Shown here in pieces: positions 1 to 6,769 of a stretch of DNA of 7,476 nucleotides. Source of the DNA: Verrucomicrobiales bacterium (GTDB lineage Bacteria > Verrucomicrobiota > Verrucomicrobiia > Limisphaerales > UBA1100); NCBI GenBank assembly GCA_003517285.1, contig DPAW01000139.1:1-7476 (forward strand). Reading direction: 5' to 3'. The notes under the pieces were generated by a model, which searched no databases, was not told the DNA's origin, and saw only the letters and a list, made by a program, of their open reading frames with translations. A program made the position numbers and the translations under genes. Position 1 is the stretch's first letter. Each line of letters opens with the position of its first letter.

Positions 1-2460
1 GACAATGTGCTTGTGCAATGTCTTGAGAGACCAGTCATTTTCCACAAAATACCAGGCGAGATAATCGAGCAATTCAGGATGAGTAGGATCCATGGCGCGT
101 AGGCCAAATTCGTTGAGTGAACTTACCAATCCTTTTCCGAAGTGATGGCTCCAAACACGATTAACCATCACGCGAGAGGTTAGCGGATTGTCATCAGCGG
201 CAATGGCTTTAGCGAGTTCGAGACGTCCAGAACCGATCTTGAAAGGTTGCCGATCTTCGCCGGATAAAATCTCAAGGAATTGGCGAGGTACCACCTTGCC
301 GCGTTGACGTGGATTGCCTTTGATCATGATGGCTTCGTCACGGAGTTGGCCGTCTTCAAGCACCATAGCTCTTGGCGGGGAGCCGGGATGATTAATTTTA
401 AGACTTTCGATTTTGGAGATGAAGCGCTCCATCTCCTCGCGTTCAAGGCCTCCGTTCCGGCGTTTGAGGTCATCAAAACGGAAATTGCCGGGATGGCCGT
501 TTTCGAACATGACACGGCGGATGCCTTCCATATTCTTGGCGTAGCCTTCGCCGAACTGTTTGTCGAAGGCGACATCGAACCGTTTTTGGGCGTCTTCCAT
601 GCTGGTCGGTTTTTTTGGCTCATCATCACCCTTGGCCAAGGCGGCTTGGCGGTGTTGGGAGTACACTTGATTAGCGTACATCCACTGCTGCACGGAGAGA
701 TCAAACATAGCCTGATAACGGCCTGCGGCTTCCACGAGTGTACGAGGCGGGGTTTTAAAATATTGGGCGACGATTGGGTTGATGCGTTTGGCCCGTTTGT
801 TTTTGGGATCGGGATTGATCAGGGGGGCGAGCTTCTTCTGGGCTTTGGCCAGCTCGGCGGGGATGAAGGCGCCCACGGCGTTGGTGGCGGTGTTGGCGTA
901 CACTTTCCACGGGCCAAAGACGGCGTCGTCTTCGCGTTTGCGACTCAGGAACCGTTGCCAGGCTTCGCCAACCTCGGCCTTCAGGCGAATTCGGTTTTTG
1001 GCATCCACCTTAATATTCCGGGCTTTTTGCATTTCCTCAATGGCCCGCTCAAACTGGCCTCGGTTGCGATCTATACGTAACTCGGCTTTGGTGAACATTT
1101 CTGTCCAATACATGTATGTCTTAGCTTTTTCTCGGGACTCTTTTTCACGTTCGTATTCCTCTTTAAGACGAAACTGTTCATGATCCTTCTCCAACTTATC
1201 CATCTTTCCCAGGAACTCCGCATAATCGGGGTTACTTGCGTAGCTTCCGGAGGAGCCGGCAGCGGGTTTTCCATTGGCTCCTTTGGCCAGGTTCGGGATC
1301 AAGATTGGTTTGTCCTGTTCATTGGGTTCACGGCTGCTTCGGAAAACACCGTAGAGAGAGTAATAATCAGCCGTGGGAACTGGATCAAATTTGTGGTCAT
1401 GACAGCGCGCACAGTAAACTGAGAGACCCATGATTCCACGGGTAGTGACATCAATCCTGTCATCAATGATTTCATCGCCTCCGGCGATTCGTGGGCCTAA
1501 GGTGAGAAAGCCTAATGCAGCTAGATCGCCGTGGTCTCCCTTTTGGCGGTCTGCGGCAAATTGTTCGATAAGGAACTGGTTATAGGGTTTATCTTCGTTA
1601 ATGGATTCAATGACCCAGTCCCGGTAGGTGTGTGCATAGATATAGCGAGCTAGTTGTCCACGCCGATTGTCATTCCCTGTAGTGTCTGCATAACGGGCGA
1701 CATCCAGCCAGTGGCGACCCCAGCGCTCGCCGTATTGCGGGCTGGCGAGTAGGCGATCGACGACCTGTTCGAAGGTTTCCTGGCCGGAAGTAAATCGTTG
1801 CATATCCTCGTAGGAAGGCGGCAGACCGATTAGGTCAAAGTAAACCCGTCGCAGGAGCGACCATTGGTCGGCAGGTAAGGACGGCACCATTTCCTGCTCC
1901 TCAAGTTTCTCGAGGACATATGAATCGATGGGATTCTTGATCCAACCTTTAAGTTTACCGCTGAAGATTAAGTCGGCAGAGGGAACTTTGGGTTCTTTAA
2001 CTTTTTGAAAACCCCAGTGCTCCTTGGCTTTGGCAAAGTCCTGTTCGCTTTTTAGTACACCGGCAGATTTGCCTGTGCGAGGATCCGGAGCACCACGGCG
2101 GATCCAATTTTCTAACTCGGCGATTAATTCATCAGGTACCGCATCTTTTCCGGCTGGAGGCATGGGATCGCCCAGGTCCTTCATCCGGATGATCATGATA
2201 CTTTTGCCGGGATCTCCTGGGGCAACAGCTGGGCCAGCAGAGCCCCCGGCCAACGCGCCGGCTTTAGTGCTCAGGTCCAAACCTCCCTTAGTCGCCCCAT
2301 CACCATGACAGTCGTAGCAATAATCGATCAAAATGGGTCTGATCTTGGCTTCAAAATACTCCTGATCGGCTGGTGAAAGTTGTTGGGCACTGGTGGTGCT
2401 TACATAAAAAAAGGCCGCTGCTATGGCGACCGTTCGGATGAGTTGTTTCATCGAGATCAT
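1..2460 (-). CDS. PSCyt1-DUF1549-DUF1553 secreted cytochrome-type protein, C-terminus cut by window edge
   Basis: I translated the minus strand from ATG at 2460; the frame stays open for 820 codons to base 1, so the stop lies outside the window. Residues 1-25 form a signal peptide (basic start, hydrophobic core, probable cleavage after TSA). Residues about 30-125 match PSCyt1: a CxxCH haem site at C48-C51-H52 and an MPP motif at M100 that could supply the axial Met. Residues about 150-370 match DUF1549 and carry a second CxxCH at C350-C353-H354. A charged, probably helical or coiled segment begins near 410. DUF1553 starts near 745 (GRLELA, NRVW, HHFGKGLV, HPELLDYLA) and is cut after about 75 residues. 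Family members usually run 900-1,100 residues, so perhaps 100-250 are missing. ATG at 2451 (MKQL) is an equally good start. Inferred role: exported haem protein paired with the upstream DUF1501 product; substrate unknown. Confidence 0.93.
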   Translation of the reverse strand, partial: MISMKQLIRTVAIAAAFFYVSTTSAQQLSPADQEYFEAKIRPILIDYCYDCHGDGATKGGLDLSTKAGALAGGSAGPAVAPGDPGKSIMIIRMKDLGDPMPPAGKDAVPDELIAELENWIRRGAPDPRTGKSAGVLKSEQDFAKAKEHWGFQKVKEPKVPSADLIFSGKLKGWIKNPIDSYVLEKLEEQEMVPSLPADQWSLLRRVYFDLIGLPPSYEDMQRFTSGQETFEQVVDRLLASPQYGERWGRHWLDVARYADTTGNDNRRGQLARYIYAHTYRDWVIESINEDKPYNQFLIEQFAADRQKGDHGDLAALGFLTLGPRIAGGDEIIDDRIDVTTRGIMGLSVYCARCHDHKFDPVPTADYYSLYGVFRSSREPNEQDKPILIPNLAKGANGKPAAGSSGSYASNPDYAEFLGKMDKLEKDHEQFRLKEEYEREKESREKAKTYMYWTEMFTKAELRIDRNRGQFERAIEEMQKARNIKVDAKNRIRLKAEVGEAWQRFLSRKREDDAVFGPWKVYANTATNAVGAFIPAELAKAQKKLAPLINPDPKNKRAKRINPIVAQYFKTPPRTLVEAAGRYQAMFDLSVQQWMYANQVYSQHRQAALAKGDDEPKKPTSMEDAQKRFDVAFDKQFGEGYAKNMEGIRRVMFENGHPGNFRFDDLKRRNGGLEREEMERFISKIESLKINHPGSPPRAMVLEDGQLRDEAIMIKGNPRQRGKVVPRQFLEILSGEDRQPFKIGSGRLELAKAIAADDNPLTSRVMVNRVWSHHFGKGLVSSLNEFGLRAMDPTHPELLDYLAWYFVENDWSLKTLHKHIV

Positions 2461-2561
2461 GGTAAAATAGATTGAGAGGCTAAATCTTGGTTAGTCAACA
2501 AACAGGATAACCGCTTTTAATGCGATCGGCGAACCAGCTCAGTTGGTTACTTTGCTTAATT
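2461..2561 (-). other. 101-base spacer between DUF1501 and PSCyt1/DUF1553 genes
   Basis: This spacer separates two minus-strand genes. It holds two small inverted repeats: AACCA at 2532-2536 with TGGTT at 2544-2548, and GGTTA at 2489-2493 with TAACC at 2508-2512. Neither is followed by a T run on the minus strand, so they do not look like intrinsic terminators. I see no Shine-Dalgarno sequence before either candidate start of the downstream gene. Co-transcription of the two genes is likely but not shown. Confidence 0.4.
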
Positions 2562-3986
2562 CTAGGCAATGATGCCCTTAACAGGCATGCCACCCTGAGG
2601 TAGCGACCGGGTAGCTTGAGTGAGACGGAAGTCTCTGCCTGCAGTCCGATAAGTCAGTTGCTCATGGTCGAACCCAAGCAAGTCCATCACTGTAGCGTGA
2701 ATATCTTTAACGTGAACTTTGTTTTCCACAGCGGCGCCACCGATTTCGTCAGTTGACCCATAGGCAATACCGCCCTTGATACCGCCACCCATGAGTACCG
2801 TACTCAATCCGCGGGCGTTATGGCTTCGTCCACCGCCACCATCCTCAGTGGGGCTGCGACCGAATTCGCTGGTAATGTAAATAAGCGTATCCTCAAAAAG
2901 CCCGCGCTCTTTGAGATCATCCATGATAGCGCCAATAGCTGGGTCGAGCTGGCGGGCGTTGTTGGCGGCACGCTGCGCTATGCCTCCGTGCAAGTCCCAG
3001 CCTCCTTGGCGCACCTGTACAAAACGTACGCCACGCTCAAGCAAACGGCGTGCGATCAGCATTTGGCGGCCCTGAGCGTTTGCGCCATATTTGGCGACTG
3101 TCTCTGGCTTTTCACCAGCAATGTCAAAGGCCTCACGGGCATCAGTTTGCATCCGGTAAGCCAGTTCAAAGGAATTGATGCGTGCTTCCAAATCACCTTC
3201 GGCTTGGCGCTTCTGTTTGTGCACCTCGTTTATCTTGAGCAGGAGATCGAGCTGCTTGCGCTGGTCACGGCGCGAGGCGAATTCGCTCTTAATGTTTTTG
3301 ATGATGTCCTCAATCTTCGCGTTGTTGGAATCCACGAAGGTGCCTTGGAAGGCGCCGGGAAGGAAGGCGTTGGTAAAATTTCGGGCATCGGGCGCGCCGC
3401 CGGGGCTCATAGTGATAAAGCCGGGCAGGTTTTGGTTTTCCGTGCCCAACCCGTAAAGCACCCAGCTGCCGACGGCCGGCCGGATCTCCTGCATCTCACC
3501 GGTGTTCTGCATGTAGGTGGCCGGGCCATGCGCCGGGGCGTCGGTGTAGGTGGAACGCACGATAGCCACATCATCGGCGTGCCGGCCGATGTTCGGCCAG
3601 ATCTCGGACATCTGCAGACCGCTTTGGCCGAATTTTGGGAAATTGAACGGGGAGGCCAGTAGCTTGCGGTTGCCGACTGCTTTGCCGTTATTGGAATTCA
3701 ACTCAGGTCGGGGATCCCACAAATCCATGTGCGGGGCGGCACCGGCGAGGAAGATGTTCAGCACGCGCTTGGCTTTGGGGGTGCGAGGCGGCTGTTTGGG
3801 AGCCAAAGGACTGCCACCACCGGCCTGACCCTTGAGCCCCTGCTCAAATAACATGGTGGACAGTGCCAGAGCGCCAAAGCCTGTGCCGGTCTTTTCCAGC
3901 CATTCACGGCGAGTTAGAAAGGAATCCTCAACGCGGGCGGTGTGATCGGCCTTGTTGTAGAGCGGGTAATTGTGATTGTCGTTCAT
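2562..3986 (-). CDS. DUF1501 family protein with Tat-like signal
   Basis: The 474-residue product is full length for DUF1501, a family in the alkaline phosphatase-like superfamily with no settled reaction. The N-terminus carries a twin-arginine-type signal: T25-R26-R27-E28-W29-L30 followed by a hydrophobic GFGALALS stretch, so export by the Tat route is likely. Family landmarks appear in order: the N-terminal block with APHMDLWDPRPEL at 84-96 (usually a GG-P-S type sequence, with Ala here where Ser is common), EFGRSP at 374-379, GRSHN at 386-390, the glycine-rich MGGGIKGG at 399-406, TDE at 412-414, and DIHATVMDLLG at 428-438. The ATG at 3986 is chosen because it places the RR motif 25 residues in; no Shine-Dalgarno is visible. 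It is followed by the PSCyt1/DUF1549/DUF1553 gene, a pairing very common in Planctomycetota and Verrucomicrobiota. Role inferred only as an exported partner of that protein. Confidence 0.95.
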   Translation of the reverse strand: MNDNHNYPLYNKADHTARVEDSFLTRREWLEKTGTGFGALALSTMLFEQGLKGQAGGGSPLAPKQPPRTPKAKRVLNIFLAGAAPHMDLWDPRPELNSNNGKAVGNRKLLASPFNFPKFGQSGLQMSEIWPNIGRHADDVAIVRSTYTDAPAHGPATYMQNTGEMQEIRPAVGSWVLYGLGTENQNLPGFITMSPGGAPDARNFTNAFLPGAFQGTFVDSNNAKIEDIIKNIKSEFASRRDQRKQLDLLLKINEVHKQKRQAEGDLEARINSFELAYRMQTDAREAFDIAGEKPETVAKYGANAQGRQMLIARRLLERGVRFVQVRQGGWDLHGGIAQRAANNARQLDPAIGAIMDDLKERGLFEDTLIYITSEFGRSPTEDGGGGRSHNARGLSTVLMGGGIKGGIAYGSTDEIGGAAVENKVHVKDIHATVMDLLGFDHEQLTYRTAGRDFRLTQATRSLPQGGMPVKGIIA

Positions 3987-4036
3987 GGCAAAATTGGGGG
4001 ACCAAGCAAATGGCCTGTGTGCGCACTTCCTTAACC

Positions 4037-4084
4037 ATTCTACTCGATTTCACAAAATTCGCAACGCAATTTCAGAAAAAAAAA
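4037..4084 (-). promoter_or_regulatory. Candidate sigma70-type promoter for the DUF1501 operon
   Basis: Read on the minus strand, TTGCGA (4059-4064) and TAGAAT (4037-4042) are separated by 16 bases, matching 4 of 6 and 5 of 6 consensus positions. A run of nine T on that strand (4076-4084) lies 12-20 bases upstream of the -35, where an UP element would sit. Transcription would start near 4030 and leave a leader of about 45 bases. Suggested by sequence only; the region is AT-rich, so chance matches are possible. Confidence 0.35.
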
Positions 4085-4185
4085 CCTTATTAGCTCATGT
4101 TTTCCAGCCTCAAAACCTCAGCCGCTGGGCATAAGTTTTGTCCGCTAGACTTTGCCTTTTGGTCGGAGCAAATTAACTTCGGCCC

Positions 4186-4632
4186 ATGAGATTGTTGACC
4201 TTGGGGGTGATGTTGGCAGGGATGGTCGGATGCAGTACGGTGCAAACGCTGTCCGGCACCGGCATTGTGAAGGTGTTGCCGCATTACTTGGATGCGGGCG
4301 GTAAAAGCACCGATGGCCCCACGCTCTTGCACCGGGATGTGTACCAAAACCATCTGCGCGGCAATCCGGATCTCGTCAAGGGAGTGCGGTACGATGTGAA
4401 CTGGCATGGACGCCAGAACATCACCGTTCGGCTCGAATTACGTAGCACCAAGGCTGGCGTCCAGCCGATGACGGTGGAAAAGGAAGTGGCAGCTGGAGCG
4501 AGCGTGACGCATTGGACCTTCATTCATATTGATGAGGAAAACTACACGGCCTTTGGCCAGCCCGAAGCCTGGCGCGTTTCAGTTTGGCAGGGCGACGAAA
4601 TGTTGGACGAGGAAATTTCGTTTCTCTGGTAG
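4186..4632 (+). CDS. Small predicted lipoprotein, family not recognised
   Basis: The product has 148 residues. The N-terminus is a short lipoprotein signal: MRLLTLGVMLAG, then M13-V14-G15-C16, a lipobox that is slightly off consensus because Met replaces Leu at -3. Lipidation at C16 and a membrane-anchored location are therefore inferred. The mature part shows alternating hydrophobic/polar stretches (RYDVNWHG, ITVRLELRS, AWRVSVWQGDEML) and ends in EISFLW, which suggests a compact beta-sandwich. It has no cysteine other than the lipid-modified one and no visible catalytic motif. I do not recognise the family; DUF1425/YcfL-like periplasmic lipoproteins have a similar size and build but I see no motif match. 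It is transcribed away from the DUF1501 gene and has no downstream partner within 300 bases, so it is probably monocistronic. The start is the first ATG giving a complete signal; GGAG at 4165 is too far upstream to be its ribosome site. Confidence 0.8.
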   Translation: MRLLTLGVMLAGMVGCSTVQTLSGTGIVKVLPHYLDAGGKSTDGPTLLHRDVYQNHLRGNPDLVKGVRYDVNWHGRQNITVRLELRSTKAGVQPMTVEKEVAAGASVTHWTFIHIDEENYTAFGQPEAWRVSVWQGDEMLDEEISFLW

Positions 4633-4968
4633 CCCACTTCATTTCAAACTTTAAACGTTCAGGAGCAGCCCGGGTGAATAACCTTGTAATAATCCCTCAA
4701 TAGCTCTCAACAAGTTCCCCGTGCCCCGCGGGAAGCCGAAGCGTACACTTCTAATTACGAAGGCGGCTTGGCCTCGATTGACACGGGACGTTAAGACAGC
4801 CCAGCCAGCCCTCGCAGGGAGGCTACAGGATCGCCCGGTGCTGAAAACAACAGGTCCTGTCTACACCTACACCCACCCCCAGACAACCCACACGGCACCG
4901 GTGCGTCTTCACCCAATTGTCATCAAACCCGTCTGGACAACCGGCCACCGTCCGGCTCAACCTGACGA
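4633..4968. other. 336-base region without a convincing gene
   Basis: Between the lipoprotein and arsenate reductase genes there is no ORF with a recognisable product. A GTG-started frame at 4721-4984 exists, but its translation is rich in Thr, Pro and Arg with no motif, and it overlaps the arsenate reductase start. The stretch is notable for many inverted repeats (see 4718-4860), the palindrome GCACCGGTGC at 4895-4904, and GGAC 4935-4938 facing GTCC 4950-4953. No ArsR-type operator was identified. Confidence 0.5.
4718..4860 (+). ncRNA. Possible structured RNA or leader (unassigned)
   Basis: Read by eye, several helices nest or follow one another. An outer stem CCCGTG 4718-4723 pairs with CACGGG 4782-4787. 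Inside it AAGCCG 4733-4738 pairs with CGGCTT 4764-4769, which in turn encloses CTTC 4748-4751 with GAAG 4759-4762. Then comes a hairpin AGCC..CCCT / AGGG..GGCT over 4803-4824, and at once another of 8 bp (one G-T pair) between 4825-4832 and 4853-4860. The arrangement looks like a folded RNA, perhaps a leader of the arsenate reductase gene or an independent small RNA. I compared it by memory with tmRNA, RNase P RNA, SRP RNA and TPP, FMN, cobalamin and c-di-GMP riboswitches and found no match. The strand is a guess. A pseudogene remnant or chance pairing in GC-rich DNA is also possible. Confidence 0.25.
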
Positions 4969-5394
4969 ATGGCCAAGCCGCTGATATTGATTCTTTGCAC
5001 CGGAAACAGTTGCCGCAGTCATCTGGCCGAAGGCATCCTGCGGGCTGCGGTGGGGGAAGCGGCCGAGGTGGCCAGTGCCGGATCCGATCCCGCCGGTTAT
5101 GTGCATCCCATGGCGGTTGAGGTGATGAAAGAAATCGAGATCGATATCAGCGCGCACACCTCCCAGCATTTGGATGAATTTTTGCAGCGGGAAGTTCACA
5201 CCGTCATCTCCGTGTGCGGCAATGCAGATCAGGCGTGCCCCATTTTTCCCGGCCAAGCAGAGAAACATCACTGGCCCTTTGATGATCCCGCAAAGGCGAC
5301 GGGCAGCGAAGAGGAAATTCGTGCTGTGTTCCGCCGTGTGCGGGATGAAATTCGTGTTAAATTCGAGGCGTACACCGCGGAGATTCTTGGCTAA
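4969..5394 (+). CDS. arsC: Arsenate reductase, thioredoxin-linked low-molecular-weight phosphatase type
   Basis: The 141-residue product has the low-molecular-weight protein tyrosine phosphatase fold in its ArsC form. The P-loop CTGNSCRS lies at residues 10-17, giving nucleophile C10 and phosphate-binding R16. The redox pair C83 and C90 (VCGNADQACP) and the catalytic acid in FDDP (D105) are present, so the full three-cysteine relay known from Staphylococcus aureus pI258 ArsC is conserved. Known reaction: arsenate is reduced to arsenite in the cytoplasm, with C83-C90 disulfide regenerated by thioredoxin. Length is normal. The three cysteines argue against a plain tyrosine phosphatase such as Wzb. 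No arsenite pump or ArsR gene is present in the window, so the gene may be a single-gene detoxification function. The start ATG 4969 has no Shine-Dalgarno. The stop overlaps that of the convergent TerB-like gene. Confidence 0.93.
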   Translation: MAKPLILILCTGNSCRSHLAEGILRAAVGEAAEVASAGSDPAGYVHPMAVEVMKEIEIDISAHTSQHLDEFLQREVHTVISVCGNADQACPIFPGQAEKHHWPFDDPAKATGSEEEIRAVFRRVRDEIRVKFEAYTAEILG

Positions 5395-5849
5395 TTCTGA
5401 GTTCCCCGAGCCGCCTGTTTGGCGGCGATGAAGTCGCTGTGGTCGAGGTGGAGTAGCTCGTGAACGCGGCGAATCAGGTGTTCCTCATACTTGTCCACGT
5501 TACCATCGGCAAAGGCTACGCGCCACATGGCGGTGAGGATGCGACATTTTTGCTCGTGATCCAGCCGTTGGTTCAATAGGTGAGTGTAGGGAAACATATC
5601 GGATGCTCCGGCGCTTTCCTTGCGGGCGCGCTCCAGTAGGTCGGTGACTGTTCGATGCGTCAGGCCAAACTCGGCCTCCAGCGCCTTGAGGATCGCTTGG
5701 GTTTCCTCTGGTTCATCCACGTAATCCGCTTCTGCCACCTCCAGCATCAAGGCGGCGCAAGCCATGTGAATTTGCTCGGGCGATTCGGCCGCCTGATCAG
5801 AAACCTTCGGTGCCGATTCTTTGCCCAGCCATTTATCGAATAGACCCAT
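5391..5849 (-). CDS. TerB-like (tellurite resistance protein B family, COG4103 type) protein
   Basis: The 152-residue product is all-helical in appearance and begins MGLFDKWLG, a start I associate with this COG4103 group. Two acidic TerB half-motifs are visible: ACAALMLEVAEADYVDEPEE around residues 30-49, and AMWRVAFADGNVDKYEE at 107-123, with D42, D45, D115, D119 and E122/E123 as likely metal ligands. It has no signal peptide or membrane segment, so it is probably cytoplasmic. The TerB family is named for tellurite resistance, but this branch occurs widely without other ter genes, and none are seen here; calling it a resistance gene would be unsupported. It is convergent with arsC, their stop codons overlapping in a 4-base CTAA, and divergent from the flavin reductase gene, which leaves an 81-base shared upstream region. 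No Shine-Dalgarno precedes ATG 5849. Confidence 0.85.
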   Translation of the reverse strand: MGLFDKWLGKESAPKVSDQAAESPEQIHMACAALMLEVAEADYVDEPEETQAILKALEAEFGLTHRTVTDLLERARKESAGASDMFPYTHLLNQRLDHEQKCRILTAMWRVAFADGNVDKYEEHLIRRVHELLHLDHSDFIAAKQAARGTQN

Positions 5850-5930
5850 CGCGAAAGCTTAGCGCGAACCGGCGCCGCGGGCAACCGTCACATGCTCGAC
5901 GCTTAAGCCCGAAACAGGTAACCTCCCGCC
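5850..5930. promoter_or_regulatory. 81-base divergent upstream region of TerB-like and FMN reductase genes
   Basis: The two genes on either side start outwards from this GC-rich gap, so it should hold both promoters. I see no clear -10/-35 pair on either strand and no strong inverted repeat; the call rests on position alone. Confidence 0.3.
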
Positions 5931-6527
5931 ATGAGTGATCCACTAAACGTGATGGCCGTAATTGGCAGCTTGCATCAATCTTCTGTGACCAAAGTGGCCG
6001 TTCTCCACGTGGCTGAGGGGCTGCGGAAGCAGGGGGCGGTGGTGGATGTTCTGGACCTCTCGGCAGAATCCCTGCCGTTGGTTAATACGGACACCACGTT
6101 TACGGCCGATTATTATGGCCCGCTCAAGGAACGGGTGAAAGCGGCTGATGTGTTTGTGCTGGGAACACCCGATTATCACGGTAGCGTGAGCGGGGCGCTC
6201 AAGAATTTTACCGATCATTTCTGGAAGGAATTCACCGGCAAACTCTTTGTCCCCATCGTGGCCAGCCACGAAAAAGGCCTCACAGTCCATGATCAACTCC
6301 GCACCATCGCCCGTCAATGCTATGCCTGGAGCCTGCCCTACGCAGTAAGTTTCGAGGAGAAAAAGGATGTGATTGACGGCCAAATTGCCAGCGATGCCCT
6401 TCGAGAGAGGCTGGAGATGGCAATGCACGATATTGCCACCTACGGCACCCTCCTCGCCCGCGCCCGTCAAGCCGGTCTGGCCGGAAGTGAGCCGACCTTT
6501 ATGGCGCAATTGAGGAGAAAAGATTGA
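5931..6527 (+). CDS. NADPH-dependent FMN reductase-like flavoprotein
   Basis: The 198-residue product has the flavodoxin-like fold of the FMN_red family. After beta-strand 1 (VMAVIGS) comes the phosphate-binding loop GSLHQSSVT at residues 12-20, a variant of the usual GS-R-S-pattern with His where Arg is common. The isoalloxazine-contacting loop GTPDYHGSVSGALKNFTD lies at 78-95 and is very well conserved. Family members bind FMN and use NAD(P)H to reduce flavin, quinones, azo dyes or chromate; the true substrate cannot be read from sequence. It is shorter than ArsH and lacks an obvious ArsH N-terminal extension, so despite nearby arsC I do not call it arsH. No signal peptide, hence cytoplasmic. 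It is probably a single-gene unit: the upstream gene points the other way and the next gene is 233-242 bases downstream. No Shine-Dalgarno precedes ATG 5931. Confidence 0.92.
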   Translation: MSDPLNVMAVIGSLHQSSVTKVAVLHVAEGLRKQGAVVDVLDLSAESLPLVNTDTTFTADYYGPLKERVKAADVFVLGTPDYHGSVSGALKNFTDHFWKEFTGKLFVPIVASHEKGLTVHDQLRTIARQCYAWSLPYAVSFEEKKDVIDGQIASDALRERLEMAMHDIATYGTLLARARQAGLAGSEPTFMAQLRRKD

Positions 6528-6760
6528 GAGTAATGGAAGAATATTGGAAAGAATTACGAATTTCCCTTAAGAACGATTGGTTGGCCGACTAATTGCTCTG
6601 TCTTTTGACTGAATTCTGTTTTTGGAAAGTTTGTCATAATGCAGCTAATATCACTTGAAATTGCCAAGTTTTTAGATAAATTACTTAAGTTTACGGTGAT
6701 TCTGGCGAATGTACGTATGTAGGCGGAGTACGATGGCGTAGGCCCTAGAGACATCAAGAT
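6528..6760. other. AT-rich intergenic region before the secreted Pro-Thr protein gene
   Basis: This stretch is clearly more AT-rich than the genes around it and has no supported ORF. It should contain the promoter for the next gene. The best pair I see is TTGAAA (6655-6660), 16 bases, TAAATT (6677-6682), matching 5 and 4 of 6 positions, about 90 bases before the start; in such AT-rich DNA this is weak evidence. Two GTAC tetranucleotides occur at 6711 and 6728, recalling the GTAC-rich window end. Confidence 0.35.
6574..6595 (+). terminator. Weak hairpin after the FMN reductase gene
   Basis: Bases 6574-6582 can pair with 6587-6595 around a GGCC loop, but three of the nine pairs are G-T. A short T-rich stretch (tcttttg) follows from 6601. 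It is in the right place for a terminator, but the stem is weak and no clean U run follows directly. Confidence 0.22.
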
Positions 6761-6769
6761 TTGAAACAG

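Noticed and set aside
280..1080. 266-codon plus-strand ORF
   Set aside because: It lies opposite the PSCyt1/DUF1549/DUF1553 gene, whose minus-strand frame carries clear family motifs; the plus-strand translation has none.
2489..2548. Terminator between DUF1501 and the cytochrome gene
   Set aside because: The stems are only 5 bp and no T run follows on the minus strand.
2820..3662. 280-codon plus-strand ORF
   Set aside because: It is antisense to DUF1501, which has all its family landmarks; the plus frame is open only because of the codon bias of the real gene.
4090..4407. Minus-strand ORF over the intergenic gap and lipoprotein start
   Set aside because: It overlaps a gene with a proper lipoprotein signal; its own translation shows no signal, domain or conserved pattern.
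4718..4860. tmRNA, RNase P RNA, SRP RNA or a known riboswitch
   Set aside because: I compared conserved cores from memory (tmRNA ends, RNase P GAAAGTCC core, SRP GGAAG loop, TPP/FMN/cobalamin boxes) and none is present on either strand.
4721..4984. GTG-started 87-codon ORF before arsC
   Set aside because: Composition is biased to Thr, Pro and Arg, it has no motif, it overlaps the arsC start, and the same bases are better explained by inverted repeats.
5943..6509. 188-codon minus-strand ORF
   Set aside because: It mirrors the FMN reductase gene almost end to end and has no recognisable motif.
5931..6527. Calling the flavin reductase ArsH
   Set aside because: It is shorter than ArsH, lacks an evident N-terminal extension, and is separated from arsC by a gene on the other strand.
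6605..6640. Promoter TTGACT ... CATAAT
   Set aside because: The two hexamers are good matches but are 24 bases apart, too far for a sigma70-type promoter.
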